In this document: piece by piece, positions 34,792 to 44,127 of the stretch | How positions within the stretch are numbered: the stretch's first letter is position 1 | Layout of the letters: every line of letters starts with the position of its first letter | NCBI RefSeq assembly: GCF_900104115.1 | Contig: NZ_FNJM01000001.1 | Span: 1-64,000, forward strand | Direction of reading: 5' to 3' | DNA from: Clostridium gasigenes | GTDB taxonomy: Bacteria > Bacillota > Clostridia > Clostridiales > Clostridiaceae | Length of the DNA: 64,000 nt | Program-made: the position numbers and the translations under genes | Notes under the pieces: model-generated | What the model saw: only the letters and a program-made list of their open reading frames with translations | Database searches by the model: none | Told to the model about the DNA's origin: nothing

Positions 34792-35730
34792 ATGAGTAAA
34801 AAGTATTTAGTTACTGGTGCAACAGGCTTTGTTGGATCCTGTTTAGTTAGGAAATTAATAGATAATAATGAAGAAGTTCATATAATAGTTAGAAAAAAAT
34901 CAGATAATTGGAGACTAAAAGATATTATTAAATTTATTAAAGTCCACTATGTTGATTTAAATGATGAAAATGAAATAAAAGAGTTATTTGAAAAAAATTC
35001 CTTCAATATAATATATCACTTAGCAACCTATGGAGGATATAACTTTCAAATGGATATTAATAATATAATTAATACTAATTTAATTGGAACTTGGAATTTA
35101 TTTAAATATTGTAAGGACAGCGGAATAGAAATGTTTATAAATACAAGTAGTTCCTCAGAATATGGTGAGAAAAATGAGGCTATGAAAGAGGATATGTTAC
35201 TTAATCCTAATAATATGTATGGTGCAACTAAGGTAGCGTCAACCGTTCTATGTAATACCTACGCAAAATCAAATGATATACCCTTAATTACCTATAGACT
35301 ATTTTCACCCTATGGACATTTCGATTCTACTAGTAGATTAATTCCAACCGTAATAAAGTCCTGTTTGAAAAATGAAGATATATATTTAGGAAGCAAAAAC
35401 TCTAAAAGAGATTTTATATTTATAGATGATGTTATTGATAGTTATTTAATATCTTCAAAAATTAATAATAAATATGGTGAAATATATAATATTGGAAGTG
35501 GCAGAGAATATGCGGTAGAAGAAATTGTTAATAAAATAGTATATCTAACTAAAAGTAAAAGTAAATTGTATTGGGGAAATGATTTAGGAAGACAATATGA
35601 ACCAAAATCCTGGGTTGGTGATATAAGTAAGATTCAAGCAGAAGTTTCTTGGAAACCAAAAGTTGATATTGATGAAGGTTTAATAAAAACAGTTAAATGG
35701 TTTAAGGAAAATCTGATTTTGTATAAATAA
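34792..35730 (+). CDS. NDP-sugar short-chain reductase/epimerase (YerF/RfbJ-like)
   Basis: A 312-residue extended SDR with 'YLVTGATGFVGSCLVRKL', 'NTSSSSEYGE', Y-G-A-T-K in 'NNMYGATKVASTVLC' and 'SPYGHFDSTSRLIP'. In CDP-dideoxyhexose pathways such an enzyme reduces the 4-keto group, giving abequose or paratose, or reduces the side-chain ketone of the yersiniose intermediate. Its position between rfbG and a TPP-dependent carboligase favours the second. It starts two bases after rfbG stops and ends 13 bases before the next chosen start. Confidence 0.75.
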   Translation: MSKKYLVTGATGFVGSCLVRKLIDNNEEVHIIVRKKSDNWRLKDIIKFIKVHYVDLNDENEIKELFEKNSFNIIYHLATYGGYNFQMDINNIINTNLIGTWNLFKYCKDSGIEMFINTSSSSEYGEKNEAMKEDMLLNPNNMYGATKVASTVLCNTYAKSNDIPLITYRLFSPYGHFDSTSRLIPTVIKSCLKNEDIYLGSKNSKRDFIFIDDVIDSYLISSKINNKYGEIYNIGSGREYAVEEIVNKIVYLTKSKSKLYWGNDLGRQYEPKSWVGDISKIQAEVSWKPKVDIDEGLIKTVKWFKENLILYK

Positions 35731-35743
35731 TATGGAGGTGTTT

Positions 35744-37528
35744 ATGAAGGTATCAGATTATATAGTAGAGTTTATTAAAGAATTTAATATAGATACTATT
35801 TTTGGATATCAAGGTGGAGCCATTACACATTTAGTGGATTCCATATATAAAGCAGAAGGAATAAGTTTTGTTTCATTATATAACGAACAAGGGGCAGCTT
35901 TTTCCGCAGAAGCTTATTCAAGAACAAGTGAAAATATTGGGGTTTGTATTGCTACTAGTGGGCCTGGAGCTACTAATTTAATTACAGGCATAGGAAGTTG
36001 TTTTTTTGATTCAATTCCTTGTGTATTTATAACAGGTCAAGTAAACACCTATGAATTCAGAAGACGTGACAATATACGGCAAGAGGGTTTTCAAGAAACA
36101 GATATTATTAAAATAGTAAATTCTATAACAAAATATTCAGTTATGGTAACTAAAGCAGAGGATATAAAATATCATTTAGAAAAGGCTTTTTTCTTAGCAA
36201 AAAACCAAAGGAGCGGGCCAGTTCTTATTGATGTTCCAATGAATATTCAAAGAGCAGATATAGATATTTATAAATTAAAAGGATTTTATGATTCAGATGA
36301 ATATATTAAATTAATTGAGAATGTGAATGATGAAGAAAGTTTAAATGAAGAGACTTTAAATGAGGTAATCGAATTACTCAACTTATCAACAAGACCTGTA
36401 ATTTTAGCTGGAGGAGGAATAAGACTTTCAAAATCTATAAATGAATTAAAAGAATTAATAGATATAACTGGGATTCCAACAGTTACAACTCTTATGGGAT
36501 TAGATTCTGTAGATAATGAAAATAAGAAATTTGTTGGATACATGGGAACTTACGGGCTAAGATATTCTAATTTAGCAGTAGCAAACTGCGATTTATTAAT
36601 TGTGCTTGGCTCTAGGTTAACATCAAGGCAAACAAGTCCGAGTCCTAAAATGTTTTCAAGAGAGGCAAAGATAATTCATGTTGATATTGATAGTAATGAA
36701 CTTAATCTAAAAGTAAAAGAAGATATTAGTATTAAATGTGATTTGAAAACATTTATAAAAAAGTTAATTGATAAAATAAAAATAAAGGAATTGAAATTAA
36801 ATTTTAGCTCATGGATGGATAAAATAGACTCATATAAAGATCAATACCCAACTTATCCAACTCAAAAAGAAAAGGGGAAATTAGATCCAAATGAGGTTAT
36901 GTATTTAATTAATAAACTTTGCAATAAAAACACTATTTTTTGTTTGGATGTAGGCCAAAATCAAATATGGGCTGCACAATCTATGGTTATAAAAAACAAA
37001 CAAAGAGTATTAACTGGAGGGGGAATGGCGGCAATGGGATTTGCACTGCCGGCAGCTATTGGAGCTTGGTATTGCAGAAAAAATTCAAAAATAGTAGCCA
37101 TAGTGGGTGATGGTGGATTTCAAATGAATATCCAAGAGTTACAAGCTGTAGTGAGAGATAAAATACCTGTGAAAATTATTCTTATGAACAATCATTCTTT
37201 AGGAATGATACGTCACTTCCAAGAGTTATATTTTAATTCAAATTACTATGGAACAATAGATGGATATTCGGCACCAGATTTTATAAAGGTATGTAGCGCA
37301 TATGGAATTGATTCTCATAGAATAAATTCCATTAATCAAATTAATAATATTGAAAAACTTATCAATGATGATAAAAGTCATTTTATTGAAATAGATTTAA
37401 GTAATATTACCTATGTAATTCCTAAACTAGAAATGGGAAATCCAATTGAGGACCAATCGCCATTAGTTGATAGAAATGAATTTTATAAAAATATGATAAT
37501 AGAACCTTTTGAAAAAACTAAAAATTAA
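35744..37528 (+). CDS. TPP-dependent carboligase, YerE/acetolactate-synthase-like
   Basis: A 594-residue thiamine-diphosphate enzyme of the acetohydroxyacid synthase family. Catalytic Glu E48 lies in 'YNEQGAAFSAEAYSR', followed by 'ATSGPGATNLITGI', the central domain and the TPP-Mg motif GDGGFQMN...MNN. The best precedent for such a gene inside a CDP-dideoxyhexose operon is YerE. YerE moves a two-carbon unit from pyruvate onto CDP-3,6-dideoxy-4-ketohexose to form the branched sugar yersiniose. No ilvN small subunit or ilvC lies nearby, which argues against valine synthesis. The ATG at 35744 has GGAGG five bases upstream; an ATG at 35732 overlaps that site. Confidence 0.8.
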   Translation: MKVSDYIVEFIKEFNIDTIFGYQGGAITHLVDSIYKAEGISFVSLYNEQGAAFSAEAYSRTSENIGVCIATSGPGATNLITGIGSCFFDSIPCVFITGQVNTYEFRRRDNIRQEGFQETDIIKIVNSITKYSVMVTKAEDIKYHLEKAFFLAKNQRSGPVLIDVPMNIQRADIDIYKLKGFYDSDEYIKLIENVNDEESLNEETLNEVIELLNLSTRPVILAGGGIRLSKSINELKELIDITGIPTVTTLMGLDSVDNENKKFVGYMGTYGLRYSNLAVANCDLLIVLGSRLTSRQTSPSPKMFSREAKIIHVDIDSNELNLKVKEDISIKCDLKTFIKKLIDKIKIKELKLNFSSWMDKIDSYKDQYPTYPTQKEKGKLDPNEVMYLINKLCNKNTIFCLDVGQNQIWAAQSMVIKNKQRVLTGGGMAAMGFALPAAIGAWYCRKNSKIVAIVGDGGFQMNIQELQAVVRDKIPVKIILMNNHSLGMIRHFQELYFNSNYYGTIDGYSAPDFIKVCSAYGIDSHRINSINQINNIEKLINDDKSHFIEIDLSNITYVIPKLEMGNPIEDQSPLVDRNEFYKNMIIEPFEKTKN

Positions 37529-37593
37529 TTTTTTAGTTTCCTTATAAATATAATATTTAGGTAAGAAAGTTCAAAAAAATGGGGGAGAGAACT

Positions 37594-38397
37594 ATGAATT
37601 TAATAGATATATATGTTATTAGTCATAAACCTTATAAAATGATAGAATCTGAATTATTTACACCAATATTTACAAAACGAGAAATTGTTCCAAGTGATTA
37701 TAATATATTATGTTCGGATGAAGAAGATAATATTGCTAGTGAAAATTCTTTATATGCTGAGTTTTCAACCTATTATTGGGTATGGAAAAATAGAGAAATA
37801 CCAAAGTATGTAGGCTTTTTTCAATATAGAAGATATATATCATTTAAAGATAATGTAACTGGCACTGATAACATTGATGAGGTAATTGATAAATATGGCT
37901 GGAATGAAGAGGAATTAGAAAACCTCCTAACTGATTGTGATATAGTGCTTCCTACATCTTTAAGTTTTAGGATGCTTGGAATGGGAAATATGTGGAATCA
38001 ATATAAGCTTTGGCATAAAAATGAATATTTGAATGAAGCTTTAGAGATTATTAAAGAAAAATATCCAAGTTATATAGGAGATTGTTTTACTGCTCTTTTC
38101 AGTACTGAAATATATTATGTTAATTTATTTATTATGAGAGGGGATTTGTTTGATAGTTATATGACTTGGGTAATGGATATTTTTGATGAACTTAAAAATA
38201 GATTAAATATTGATTATACGGTTAAGGATTTTGCATATTTAGGTGAACGCTTATTTAATATATTTTTAGTTAATAAACAAAGAACTGAAAATGTGAAAAT
38301 AAAAGTAAAGCAACCTGTATATTTACGAGAAAATAATTCGAATGGAATAGATTTTTGGATAGGGGATTCGGCACATATACCAGAGGCAGGTAATTAA
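37594..38397 (+). CDS. DUF4422 glycosyltransferase
   Basis: A 267-residue protein with the DUF4422 pattern: 'IDIYVISHKPY' at the start, 'ENSLYAEFSTYYWVWKN', 'VGFFQYRRYISF', 'CDIVLPTSL' and 'NLFIMRGDLFDSYMTW', ending near 'YLGERLFNIFLV'. Family members are capsule and polysaccharide transferases. It is embedded between sugar-building genes, so it may transfer the CDP-activated sugar. GGGGGAG lies before the ATG at 37594; an ATG at 37579 overlaps that site. Confidence 0.8.
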   Translation: MNLIDIYVISHKPYKMIESELFTPIFTKREIVPSDYNILCSDEEDNIASENSLYAEFSTYYWVWKNREIPKYVGFFQYRRYISFKDNVTGTDNIDEVIDKYGWNEEELENLLTDCDIVLPTSLSFRMLGMGNMWNQYKLWHKNEYLNEALEIIKEKYPSYIGDCFTALFSTEIYYVNLFIMRGDLFDSYMTWVMDIFDELKNRLNIDYTVKDFAYLGERLFNIFLVNKQRTENVKIKVKQPVYLRENNSNGIDFWIGDSAHIPEAGN

Positions 38398-38435
38398 AAA
38401 ATATATAATTATCAAGTTTAAAAGGAGGAGCATAA

Positions 38436-39803
38436 TTGTCAGACAAAGAAAAAATATTAAGGTTAAAAGTATTAGAGGATGTTAAAGAATATTATAATGA
38501 AGTTTTTAAAAATAAAGAACCTTGGGTAGAGGGTGCTAAAATAAACTATTCGGGTAGATATTTTGATGAAGATGAAATGATAAATCTTACTGAAGCAACT
38601 TTAGATTTTTGGCTTACTACGGGTAGGTTTAGTGAAAAATTCGAAAAAGAATTTGCAAAATTATTAGGAGTGAAATATTGTTCCTTAACTAATTCAGGAT
38701 CATCTGCAAATCTTCTCGCCTTTATGGCTTTAACATCTCCTATGTTAAAAGAAAGAAGAATAAAAAAAGGTGATGAGGTTATAACAGTAGCAGCAGGATT
38801 TCCAACTACTATAACTCCAATATTGCAATATGGGGCAGTACCAGTATTTGTAGATATAACTGTGCCAACTTATAATATTGATGTTAATTTGTTAGATGAA
38901 GCTTTATCTGAAAAGACAAAAGCTGTTATGATAGCACATACTTTAGGTAATCCATTTAACTTGAAAAAGGTTAAAGAATTTTGTGATAAAAATAATTTAT
39001 GGTTAATAGAAGATAATTGTGATGGGCTTGGTTCACAATATGAGATCAATGGAGAATTGAAATTCACAGGAACAATTGGAGATATAGGAACTTCAAGCTT
39101 TTATCCTCCTCATCATATAACTATGGGAGAGGGGGGAGCTGTATATACAGATAATCCTATTTTAAATAGGATTATAGAATCTTTTAGAGATTGGGGAAGG
39201 GATTGTTTTTGTAAATCAGGCTGCGACAATACTTGCAATAAAAGGTTTGCAATAAAATATGGGGATATGCCTCTTGGTTATGATCATAAATATATATATT
39301 CACATTTAGGATATAACTTAAAGGTTACAGATATGCAAGCGGCTATAGGTTGTGCCCAACTTAAAAAGCTACCTAAATTTATAGAAAGAAGAATAGAAAA
39401 TTGGGAATCCTTAAAAGGGAAATTAGAGCATTTAAGTGAATATTTAATTTTGCCTGAAGCTGAGAAAAATTCTAAGCCTAGTTGGTTTGGATTTTTAATG
39501 ACAATTAAAGATCCTTCAATAAATAGAACAGATTTACTTCAATATTTAGAAGCTAAAGGAATCCAAACTAGATTACTATTTGCAGGAAATATTACAAGGC
39601 AACCAATGTTTGAAGACTTTAAAAATAATAAAGATTCATATAGAATTATAGGAAATCTTAAAAATACAGATTTAATTACTACTAATTCATTTTGGGTAGG
39701 TGTTTATCCAGGCATGACTGATTCTATGATAACTTATATGGCATCCTCCATTGAGGAATATATTATAAAGAATACAATCAAAAATAATATAATTGGAGGA
39801 TAG
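38436..39803 (+). CDS. rfbH: CDP-4-keto-6-deoxyglucose 3-dehydrase (E1)
   Basis: Removes the C3 hydroxyl of CDP-4-keto-6-deoxyglucose using PMP and an iron-sulfur cluster. The 455-residue DegT/AHBA-fold protein lacks the PLP lysine: the site reads 'FYPPHHITMGEGGAV' with H226/H227, as in true E1 enzymes. The cluster cysteines are visible as C257-x-C259-x7-C267 in 'DWGRDCFCKSGCDNTC', with C195 as a possible fourth. The start is a TTG five bases after AAAGGAGGAG. The usual reductase partner E3 (ferredoxin-NADPH type) is not in the window. rfbF follows immediately. Confidence 0.93.
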   Translation: MSDKEKILRLKVLEDVKEYYNEVFKNKEPWVEGAKINYSGRYFDEDEMINLTEATLDFWLTTGRFSEKFEKEFAKLLGVKYCSLTNSGSSANLLAFMALTSPMLKERRIKKGDEVITVAAGFPTTITPILQYGAVPVFVDITVPTYNIDVNLLDEALSEKTKAVMIAHTLGNPFNLKKVKEFCDKNNLWLIEDNCDGLGSQYEINGELKFTGTIGDIGTSSFYPPHHITMGEGGAVYTDNPILNRIIESFRDWGRDCFCKSGCDNTCNKRFAIKYGDMPLGYDHKYIYSHLGYNLKVTDMQAAIGCAQLKKLPKFIERRIENWESLKGKLEHLSEYLILPEAEKNSKPSWFGFLMTIKDPSINRTDLLQYLEAKGIQTRLLFAGNITRQPMFEDFKNNKDSYRIIGNLKNTDLITTNSFWVGVYPGMTDSMITYMASSIEEYIIKNTIKNNIIGG

Positions 39804-39807
39804 CATT

Positions 39808-40590
39808 ATGAAGGTTGTAATTTTAGCAGGTGGGTTTGGAACTAGGATAAGTGAAGAATCTTACTTGAAACCAAAGCCATTAATAGAGATTGGAGAAAAG
39901 CCAATATTGTGGCATATAATGAAAATATATTCTCACTATGGTTTCAATGATTTTATTATATGTGCAGGCTATAAAAGTAATTTAATAAAAGATTATTTTT
40001 ATAAATTACAGATGTATGAAAATGATGTAACCTTTAATTATGTTAATAAATTTAATATGGAAATTCATGAAAATAATAATAAAAGTAATCCTTGGAATGT
40101 TACTGTAGTTGATACAGGCTTAAATACAATGACAGGTGGAAGAATAAAAAGAATAAAAGATTATATAGGTGAGGATGAAGAATTTATGCTTACCTATGGA
40201 GACGGGGTAGCAAATGTTAATATAAATGAATTAATAAAAGCTCATAAATCTTCTGGAAAAATAGTAACAGTTACAGCAATAATACCTGTTGGAAGGTTTG
40301 GAGTAATGAAAGTAGAAAATAATTTAGTAAAAGAATTTAAAGAAAAGGTATCAGCAGAAGATAGTTGGATAAGTGGTGGATTCTTTATAGCTAATAAAAA
40401 AATATTTGATTATTTAGAGGAAGACTCAACAGTACTAGAACAGTATCCATTAAAAACTTTAGCTAAAGAGAATGAACTAGGTGTATATAAGCATACAGGC
40501 TTTTGGCAACCTATGGATACCCTGAAGGAAAAAGAGTATTTAGAAGAATTATGGTTTAATAAAAATGCTCCTTGGAAGTTATGGGAATAA
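39808..40590 (+). CDS. rfbF: Glucose-1-phosphate cytidylyltransferase
   Basis: Activates glucose-1-phosphate with CTP to CDP-glucose, the first step of the operon's pathway. The 260-residue protein has 'VVILAGGFGTRISEESYLKPKPLIEIG', the RfbF form of the nucleotidyltransferase loop, then 'IICAGYKSNLIKDYF', 'MLTYGDGVANVNI', 'SWISGGFFIANKKIFDY' and 'GFWQPMDTLKEK'. GGAGG lies before the ATG at 39808, and a TTG at 39793 is in frame but overlaps rfbH. It is the last gene before a strong hairpin, so the CDP-sugar operon ends here. Confidence 0.95.
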   Translation: MKVVILAGGFGTRISEESYLKPKPLIEIGEKPILWHIMKIYSHYGFNDFIICAGYKSNLIKDYFYKLQMYENDVTFNYVNKFNMEIHENNNKSNPWNVTVVDTGLNTMTGGRIKRIKDYIGEDEEFMLTYGDGVANVNINELIKAHKSSGKIVTVTAIIPVGRFGVMKVENNLVKEFKEKVSAEDSWISGGFFIANKKIFDYLEEDSTVLEQYPLKTLAKENELGVYKHTGFWQPMDTLKEKEYLEELWFNKNAPWKLWE

Positions 40591-40593
40591 TAT

Positions 40594-40655
40594 AAAGGCA
40601 CTTTCAAAAAAAATAATAGACCAATTTGATAGTCTATTATTTTTTTCAAGTGCAT
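40594..40655 (+). terminator. Terminator after rfbF
   Basis: A long stem, AATAATAGAC-caatttgata-GTCTATTATT, with flanking A and T runs and an outer GCACTT/AAGTGC pair. Confidence 0.8.
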
Positions 40656-40688
40656 AAAATTAGTTTGTAATAAAAGGAGAGTGGATTA

Positions 40689-41597
40689 ATGACTGAAGAA
40701 ATTAAAAAAAGACCAATATTAACTATAGCGATTCCGACTTATAATAGGTCTATGTTTCTGAATAAGTGTCTAGAAAACATTTATACTCAAATAGGGGATG
40801 ATCCTAGTGTTGAAGTTTTAGTATGTAATAATTGCTCGTTAGATAATACTGAAGAAATTGTAGAAATGTATAAAAAAATATATAAAAATATAATTTATTT
40901 TAAGAATGAAAGCAATATAGGTGTATCAAGAAATATACAAAAGGTATTGGAATTATCTAATGGAGAATATATTAATTTACATGGTGATGATGATTATTTT
41001 AATGAAGGAATTTACCGAGAAATAATTAAGATGATTGCTTCTAATAGAGATTGTGATTTAATGTATTTAAAAATGAACCCTAATGACCTTATTTTAAGAC
41101 GTGGAAAAGGTATGAGTAGTTATCAAATAGATTCAGGAACTGGAGGATGGATTACAGGTATGATCATAAATAATGATGCCTATAAGAAAATTCAAGAAAA
41201 AGAAAAGTTTCTATACTCAAATCTTAACCACATATACATTCAACTTGAACTATTAAGAACTAATCCAAATTATTGTGTTTTAAGTACAAACATTAACAGG
41301 GCAGACACAGGCTCAGCAGGGGCAGGTGGATATAATATTATAGAAGTAGCTATTAAAAATTATTTAGATATACTCTATAGTTTTAAAAATAATGGATTAA
41401 CAGAAGAGGAGCTTGAATATCATAAAAGGGCTTCATTGGATATTACGTTTCCATTGATTTATTGGATAATACAGAGTAGATTCCCAATAACTATGGATGG
41501 GGCAGCTGAAATATTTACAGAATACTATTCAGAGGAACCGTATTTTGATACTAAACTAGCAGAACTTAAAGGTATAGTAGCATTGAAAGTTTATTAA
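40689..41597 (+). CDS. Glycosyltransferase family 2
   Basis: A 302-residue GT2 enzyme: 'ILTIAIPTYNRSMFLNKCLENI', 'VLVCNNCSLDNTEE', 'NIGVSRNIQKVLELSNGEYI' and the D-x-D-type 'HGDDDYF'. The C-terminal part is helical without membrane segments. It stands between the CDP-sugar terminator and rmlA, with ~110 bp before rmlA, so it may have its own promoter. It probably adds one residue of the rhamnose- or dideoxyhexose-containing polymer. Confidence 0.82.
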   Translation: MTEEIKKRPILTIAIPTYNRSMFLNKCLENIYTQIGDDPSVEVLVCNNCSLDNTEEIVEMYKKIYKNIIYFKNESNIGVSRNIQKVLELSNGEYINLHGDDDYFNEGIYREIIKMIASNRDCDLMYLKMNPNDLILRRGKGMSSYQIDSGTGGWITGMIINNDAYKKIQEKEKFLYSNLNHIYIQLELLRTNPNYCVLSTNINRADTGSAGAGGYNIIEVAIKNYLDILYSFKNNGLTEEELEYHKRASLDITFPLIYWIIQSRFPITMDGAAEIFTEYYSEEPYFDTKLAELKGIVALKVY

Positions 41598-41708
41598 AGT
41601 TTTTTGTTGAAATTTTATTATTAATGGATGTGTAGAGAATATGGTAATGAGTCATAGCTTTTTTGAAGCTCCATTAAATAAGAGTATTAAAGGATGGGGG
41701 GGCGGATT

Positions 41709-42590
41709 ATGAAAGGAATTATTTTAGCAGGGGGATCAGGTACTAGATTATACCCAGTAACAAAGGCAATGTCAAAACAAATGGTACCCATATATGATAA
41801 ACCTATGATTTACTATCCAATGTCAGTTTTAATGTTAGCTGGTATTACGGATATATTAATAATATCAACAGTTAGAGATATTATTAGTTTTAAGGAGTTA
41901 TTTAAAGATAGCTCAGAGCTTGGAATAAATGTTAAATATGCAGTTCAAGAAGCTCCAAATGGGCTAGCAGAAGCATTTATAATAGGTGAAGAATTTATTG
42001 GTGATGATAATGTAGCTATGATACTTGGAGATAATATTTTCTATGGACAAAACTTCTCTAGTCATTTAAAAGAAGCAGCGAGTTTAAAAAGTGGAGCAAT
42101 AATATTTGGATATTATGTGCAAGATCCAAAAGACTTTGGAGTTGTAGAATTTGATGGTAATGGAAAGGTGATTTCATTAGAAGAAAAACCAAAATATCCT
42201 AAATCAAAATATGCAGTACCAGGGCTTTATTTTTATGACAATTCAGTTGTAGAAAAGTCAAAAGCTTTAAAGCCTTCTAATAGAGGTGAATTAGAGATAA
42301 CTGATTTAAACAAAGTGTATATGGATGAGGGCACATTAAGAGTAAATGTTTTAGGCCGAGGAATGGCTTGGCTGGATACAGGAACACATGAATCAATGTT
42401 ACAAGCATCAAATTTTGTAGAAGCAATTCAAAATACTCAAGGAACATATATATCTTGTTTAGAAGAAATTGCTTTTAGACAAGGTTGGATAAATACAGAT
42501 GAATTAAAGAATTTAGCTAAACCATTAATGAAGACTGGCTATGGGCAATATTTAATTGAGATAGTTAAAGAGAACACCCCAGGGGTGTAA
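41709..42590 (+). CDS. rmlA: Glucose-1-phosphate thymidylyltransferase
   Basis: First enzyme of dTDP-L-rhamnose synthesis, making dTDP-glucose from dTTP and glucose-1-phosphate. The 293-residue protein has '[35 protein letters not shown]', '[12 protein letters not shown]', '[18 protein letters not shown]' and '[15 protein letters not shown]', all classical RmlA segments. A G-rich site lies before the ATG at 41709. rmlC, rmlD and rmlB follow on the same strand, so the four genes can be one operon. Confidence 0.97.
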   Translation: MKGIILAGGSGTRLYPVTKAMSKQMVPIYDKPMIYYPMSVLMLAGITDILIISTVRDIISFKELFKDSSELGINVKYAVQEAPNGLAEAFIIGEEFIGDDNVAMILGDNIFYGQNFSSHLKEAASLKSGAIIFGYYVQDPKDFGVVEFDGNGKVISLEEKPKYPKSKYAVPGLYFYDNSVVEKSKALKPSNRGELEITDLNKVYMDEGTLRVNVLGRGMAWLDTGTHESMLQASNFVEAIQNTQGTYISCLEEIAFRQGWINTDELKNLAKPLMKTGYGQYLIEIVKENTPGV

Positions 42591-42622
42591 TATTTTCCAA
42601 TTGTACAAGGAGTTGTATTAAT

Positions 42623-43192
42623 TTGAGTAATTTTAATTTTATAGAAACTAAAATAAAAGATTTATATATAATAGAACCTAAAGTTTTTGGAGATGAAAGA
42701 GGATACTTTATAGAAAGTTATAATAAAAAGGCTTTTTATGAGGCGGGACTTACTATGGAGTTTGTTCAAGATAATGAATCAAAATCTAAAAAAGGTGTTT
42801 TAAGAGGAATGCATTTTCAAACTAAGAACACCCAAGGAAAACTAGTTAGAGCAACTCAAGGGGAAGTATATGATGTTGCAGTTGATTTAAGAAAAGGATC
42901 ACCTACTTATGGGCAGTGGGAAGGTGTACTTCTTACTGCTGAAAATAAGAAGCAATTTTATGTTCCAGAAGGGTTTGCTCATGGATTTTTAGTAGTTTCA
43001 GAGGTGGCTATATTTAATTATAAGTGTACAGATTTCTATTCACCAGAATATGATAGTGGTCTTTTATGGAAAGATAAAGATGTTAATATACAGTGGCCCT
43101 TAGATGGAATAGATGAAATATTATTATCAGAAAAAGATAAAGTTCAAAAGACCTTAAAAGAATTAGATGTACAATTTATAAAGAAAGGGTAG
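42623..43192 (+). CDS. rmlC: dTDP-4-dehydrorhamnose 3,5-epimerase
   Basis: A 189-residue cupin-fold epimerase: 'EPKVFGDERGYFIESYN', 'FVQDNESKSKKGVLRGMHFQ' with the catalytic His, 'VDLRKGSPTYGQWEGV', 'FYVPEGFAHGFLV' and 'YNYKCTDFYSPEYD'-like segments (here 'FNYKCTDFYSPEYDSGLLW'). The start is TTG at 42623, after AAGGAG. It lies between rmlA and rmlD with short gaps, consistent with one operon. Confidence 0.96.
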   Translation: MSNFNFIETKIKDLYIIEPKVFGDERGYFIESYNKKAFYEAGLTMEFVQDNESKSKKGVLRGMHFQTKNTQGKLVRATQGEVYDVAVDLRKGSPTYGQWEGVLLTAENKKQFYVPEGFAHGFLVVSEVAIFNYKCTDFYSPEYDSGLLWKDKDVNIQWPLDGIDEILLSEKDKVQKTLKELDVQFIKKG

Positions 43193-43199
43193 GGTTATT

Positions 43200-44078
43200 A
43201 TGAAAATATTAATAACAGGTTCAAAGGGGCAATTAGGAAATGAAATTCAAAGCATAATAAAAAATGGGAAAGCTGAAATTGGAGTTATAAGTGAAGAAAT
43301 AAAGAATTCGAAAGTTGTTGCATTAGATATTGAAGATTTAGATATAACAAATTTAGAACAAGTTAAGGAAGTTATATACAGAGAAACACCTGATGTTATA
43401 ATTAACTGCGCTGCAGCTACTAATGTAGATGGATGCGAAAGTAACCAAGATTTAGCTTTTAAAATAAATTCAATTGGCCCAAGAAACTTAGCAATGGTTT
43501 GCCAAGAGGTGGGTTCTAAATTACTGCAAGTTTCAACTGATTATGTATTTAGTGGAGTAGAAAGTAACCCTCGAGCAGAATTTGATTTAACAAATCCATA
43601 CAGTGTTTATGGAAAAACTAAGTTGATGGGAGAAGATTATGTTAGAGAGTTTTCTACAAAGTACTTTATAGTTAGAACAGCTTGGTTATATGGATATGTT
43701 GGGAAAAATTTTGTTTATACAATGATGAGCTTAGGGAAAACAAAGGAGTCAATAGATGTAGTAGATGATCAAAGAGGAAACCCAACTAATGCAAATGATT
43801 TGGCATATCATATTCTTAAGTTAATAGAAACAGAAGAATATGGAGTGTATCATTGTACAGGTGCTGGTGAATGTAGTTGGTATGATTTTGCAAAACTTAT
43901 AATGGAGTTATCAGAAAGAACTTGTGTTGTTAATCCGTGTTCTTCAGAAGAATTTAAAACAGTGGCAAAAAGACCAGAATATTCATCTCTTGATAACATG
44001 ATGCTAAGATGTACTGTTGGTGATGAAATGAGAGGTTGGAAAGACGCATTAACAAGTTTTATAAAAAATATTAAGTAG
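43200..44078 (+). CDS. rmlD: dTDP-4-dehydrorhamnose reductase
   Basis: Last step of dTDP-rhamnose synthesis. The 292-residue SDR has 'ILITGSKGQLGNEI', 'DVIINCAAATNVDGCE', 'VSTDYVFSG', Y-G-K-T-K in 'NPYSVYGKTKLMGE', 'RTAWLYG' and 'DDQRGNPTNANDLA'. It starts seven bases after rmlC. Its last codons and stop belong to a 16-bp unit repeated three times just downstream, so the 3' end has been locally duplicated. Confidence 0.95.
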   Translation: MKILITGSKGQLGNEIQSIIKNGKAEIGVISEEIKNSKVVALDIEDLDITNLEQVKEVIYRETPDVIINCAAATNVDGCESNQDLAFKINSIGPRNLAMVCQEVGSKLLQVSTDYVFSGVESNPRAEFDLTNPYSVYGKTKLMGEDYVREFSTKYFIVRTAWLYGYVGKNFVYTMMSLGKTKESIDVVDDQRGNPTNANDLAYHILKLIETEEYGVYHCTGAGECSWYDFAKLIMELSERTCVVNPCSSEEFKTVAKRPEYSSLDNMMLRCTVGDEMRGWKDALTSFIKNIK

Positions 44079-44117
44079 AAAAAATATTAAGTAGAAAAAA
44101 CATTAAGTATAAAAGGG
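44070..44117. repeat. 16-bp tandem repeat at the rmlD stop
   Basis: ATTAAGTAGAAAAAAT is followed by a near-identical copy and then a degenerate third. The first copy contains the rmlD stop codon. Confidence 0.85.
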
Positions 44118-44127
44118 GATATGATTA

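Noticed and set aside
35744-37528. Calling the TPP enzyme a biosynthetic acetolactate synthase (ilvB)
   Set aside because: No ilvN, ilvC or ilvD neighbour, and it is embedded in a CDP-dideoxysugar operon where a YerE-type role is a better fit.
38436-39803. Calling the DegT-fold protein a sugar aminotransferase
   Set aside because: The PLP lysine is replaced by His and a Cys cluster is present, both marks of the 3-dehydrase E1.
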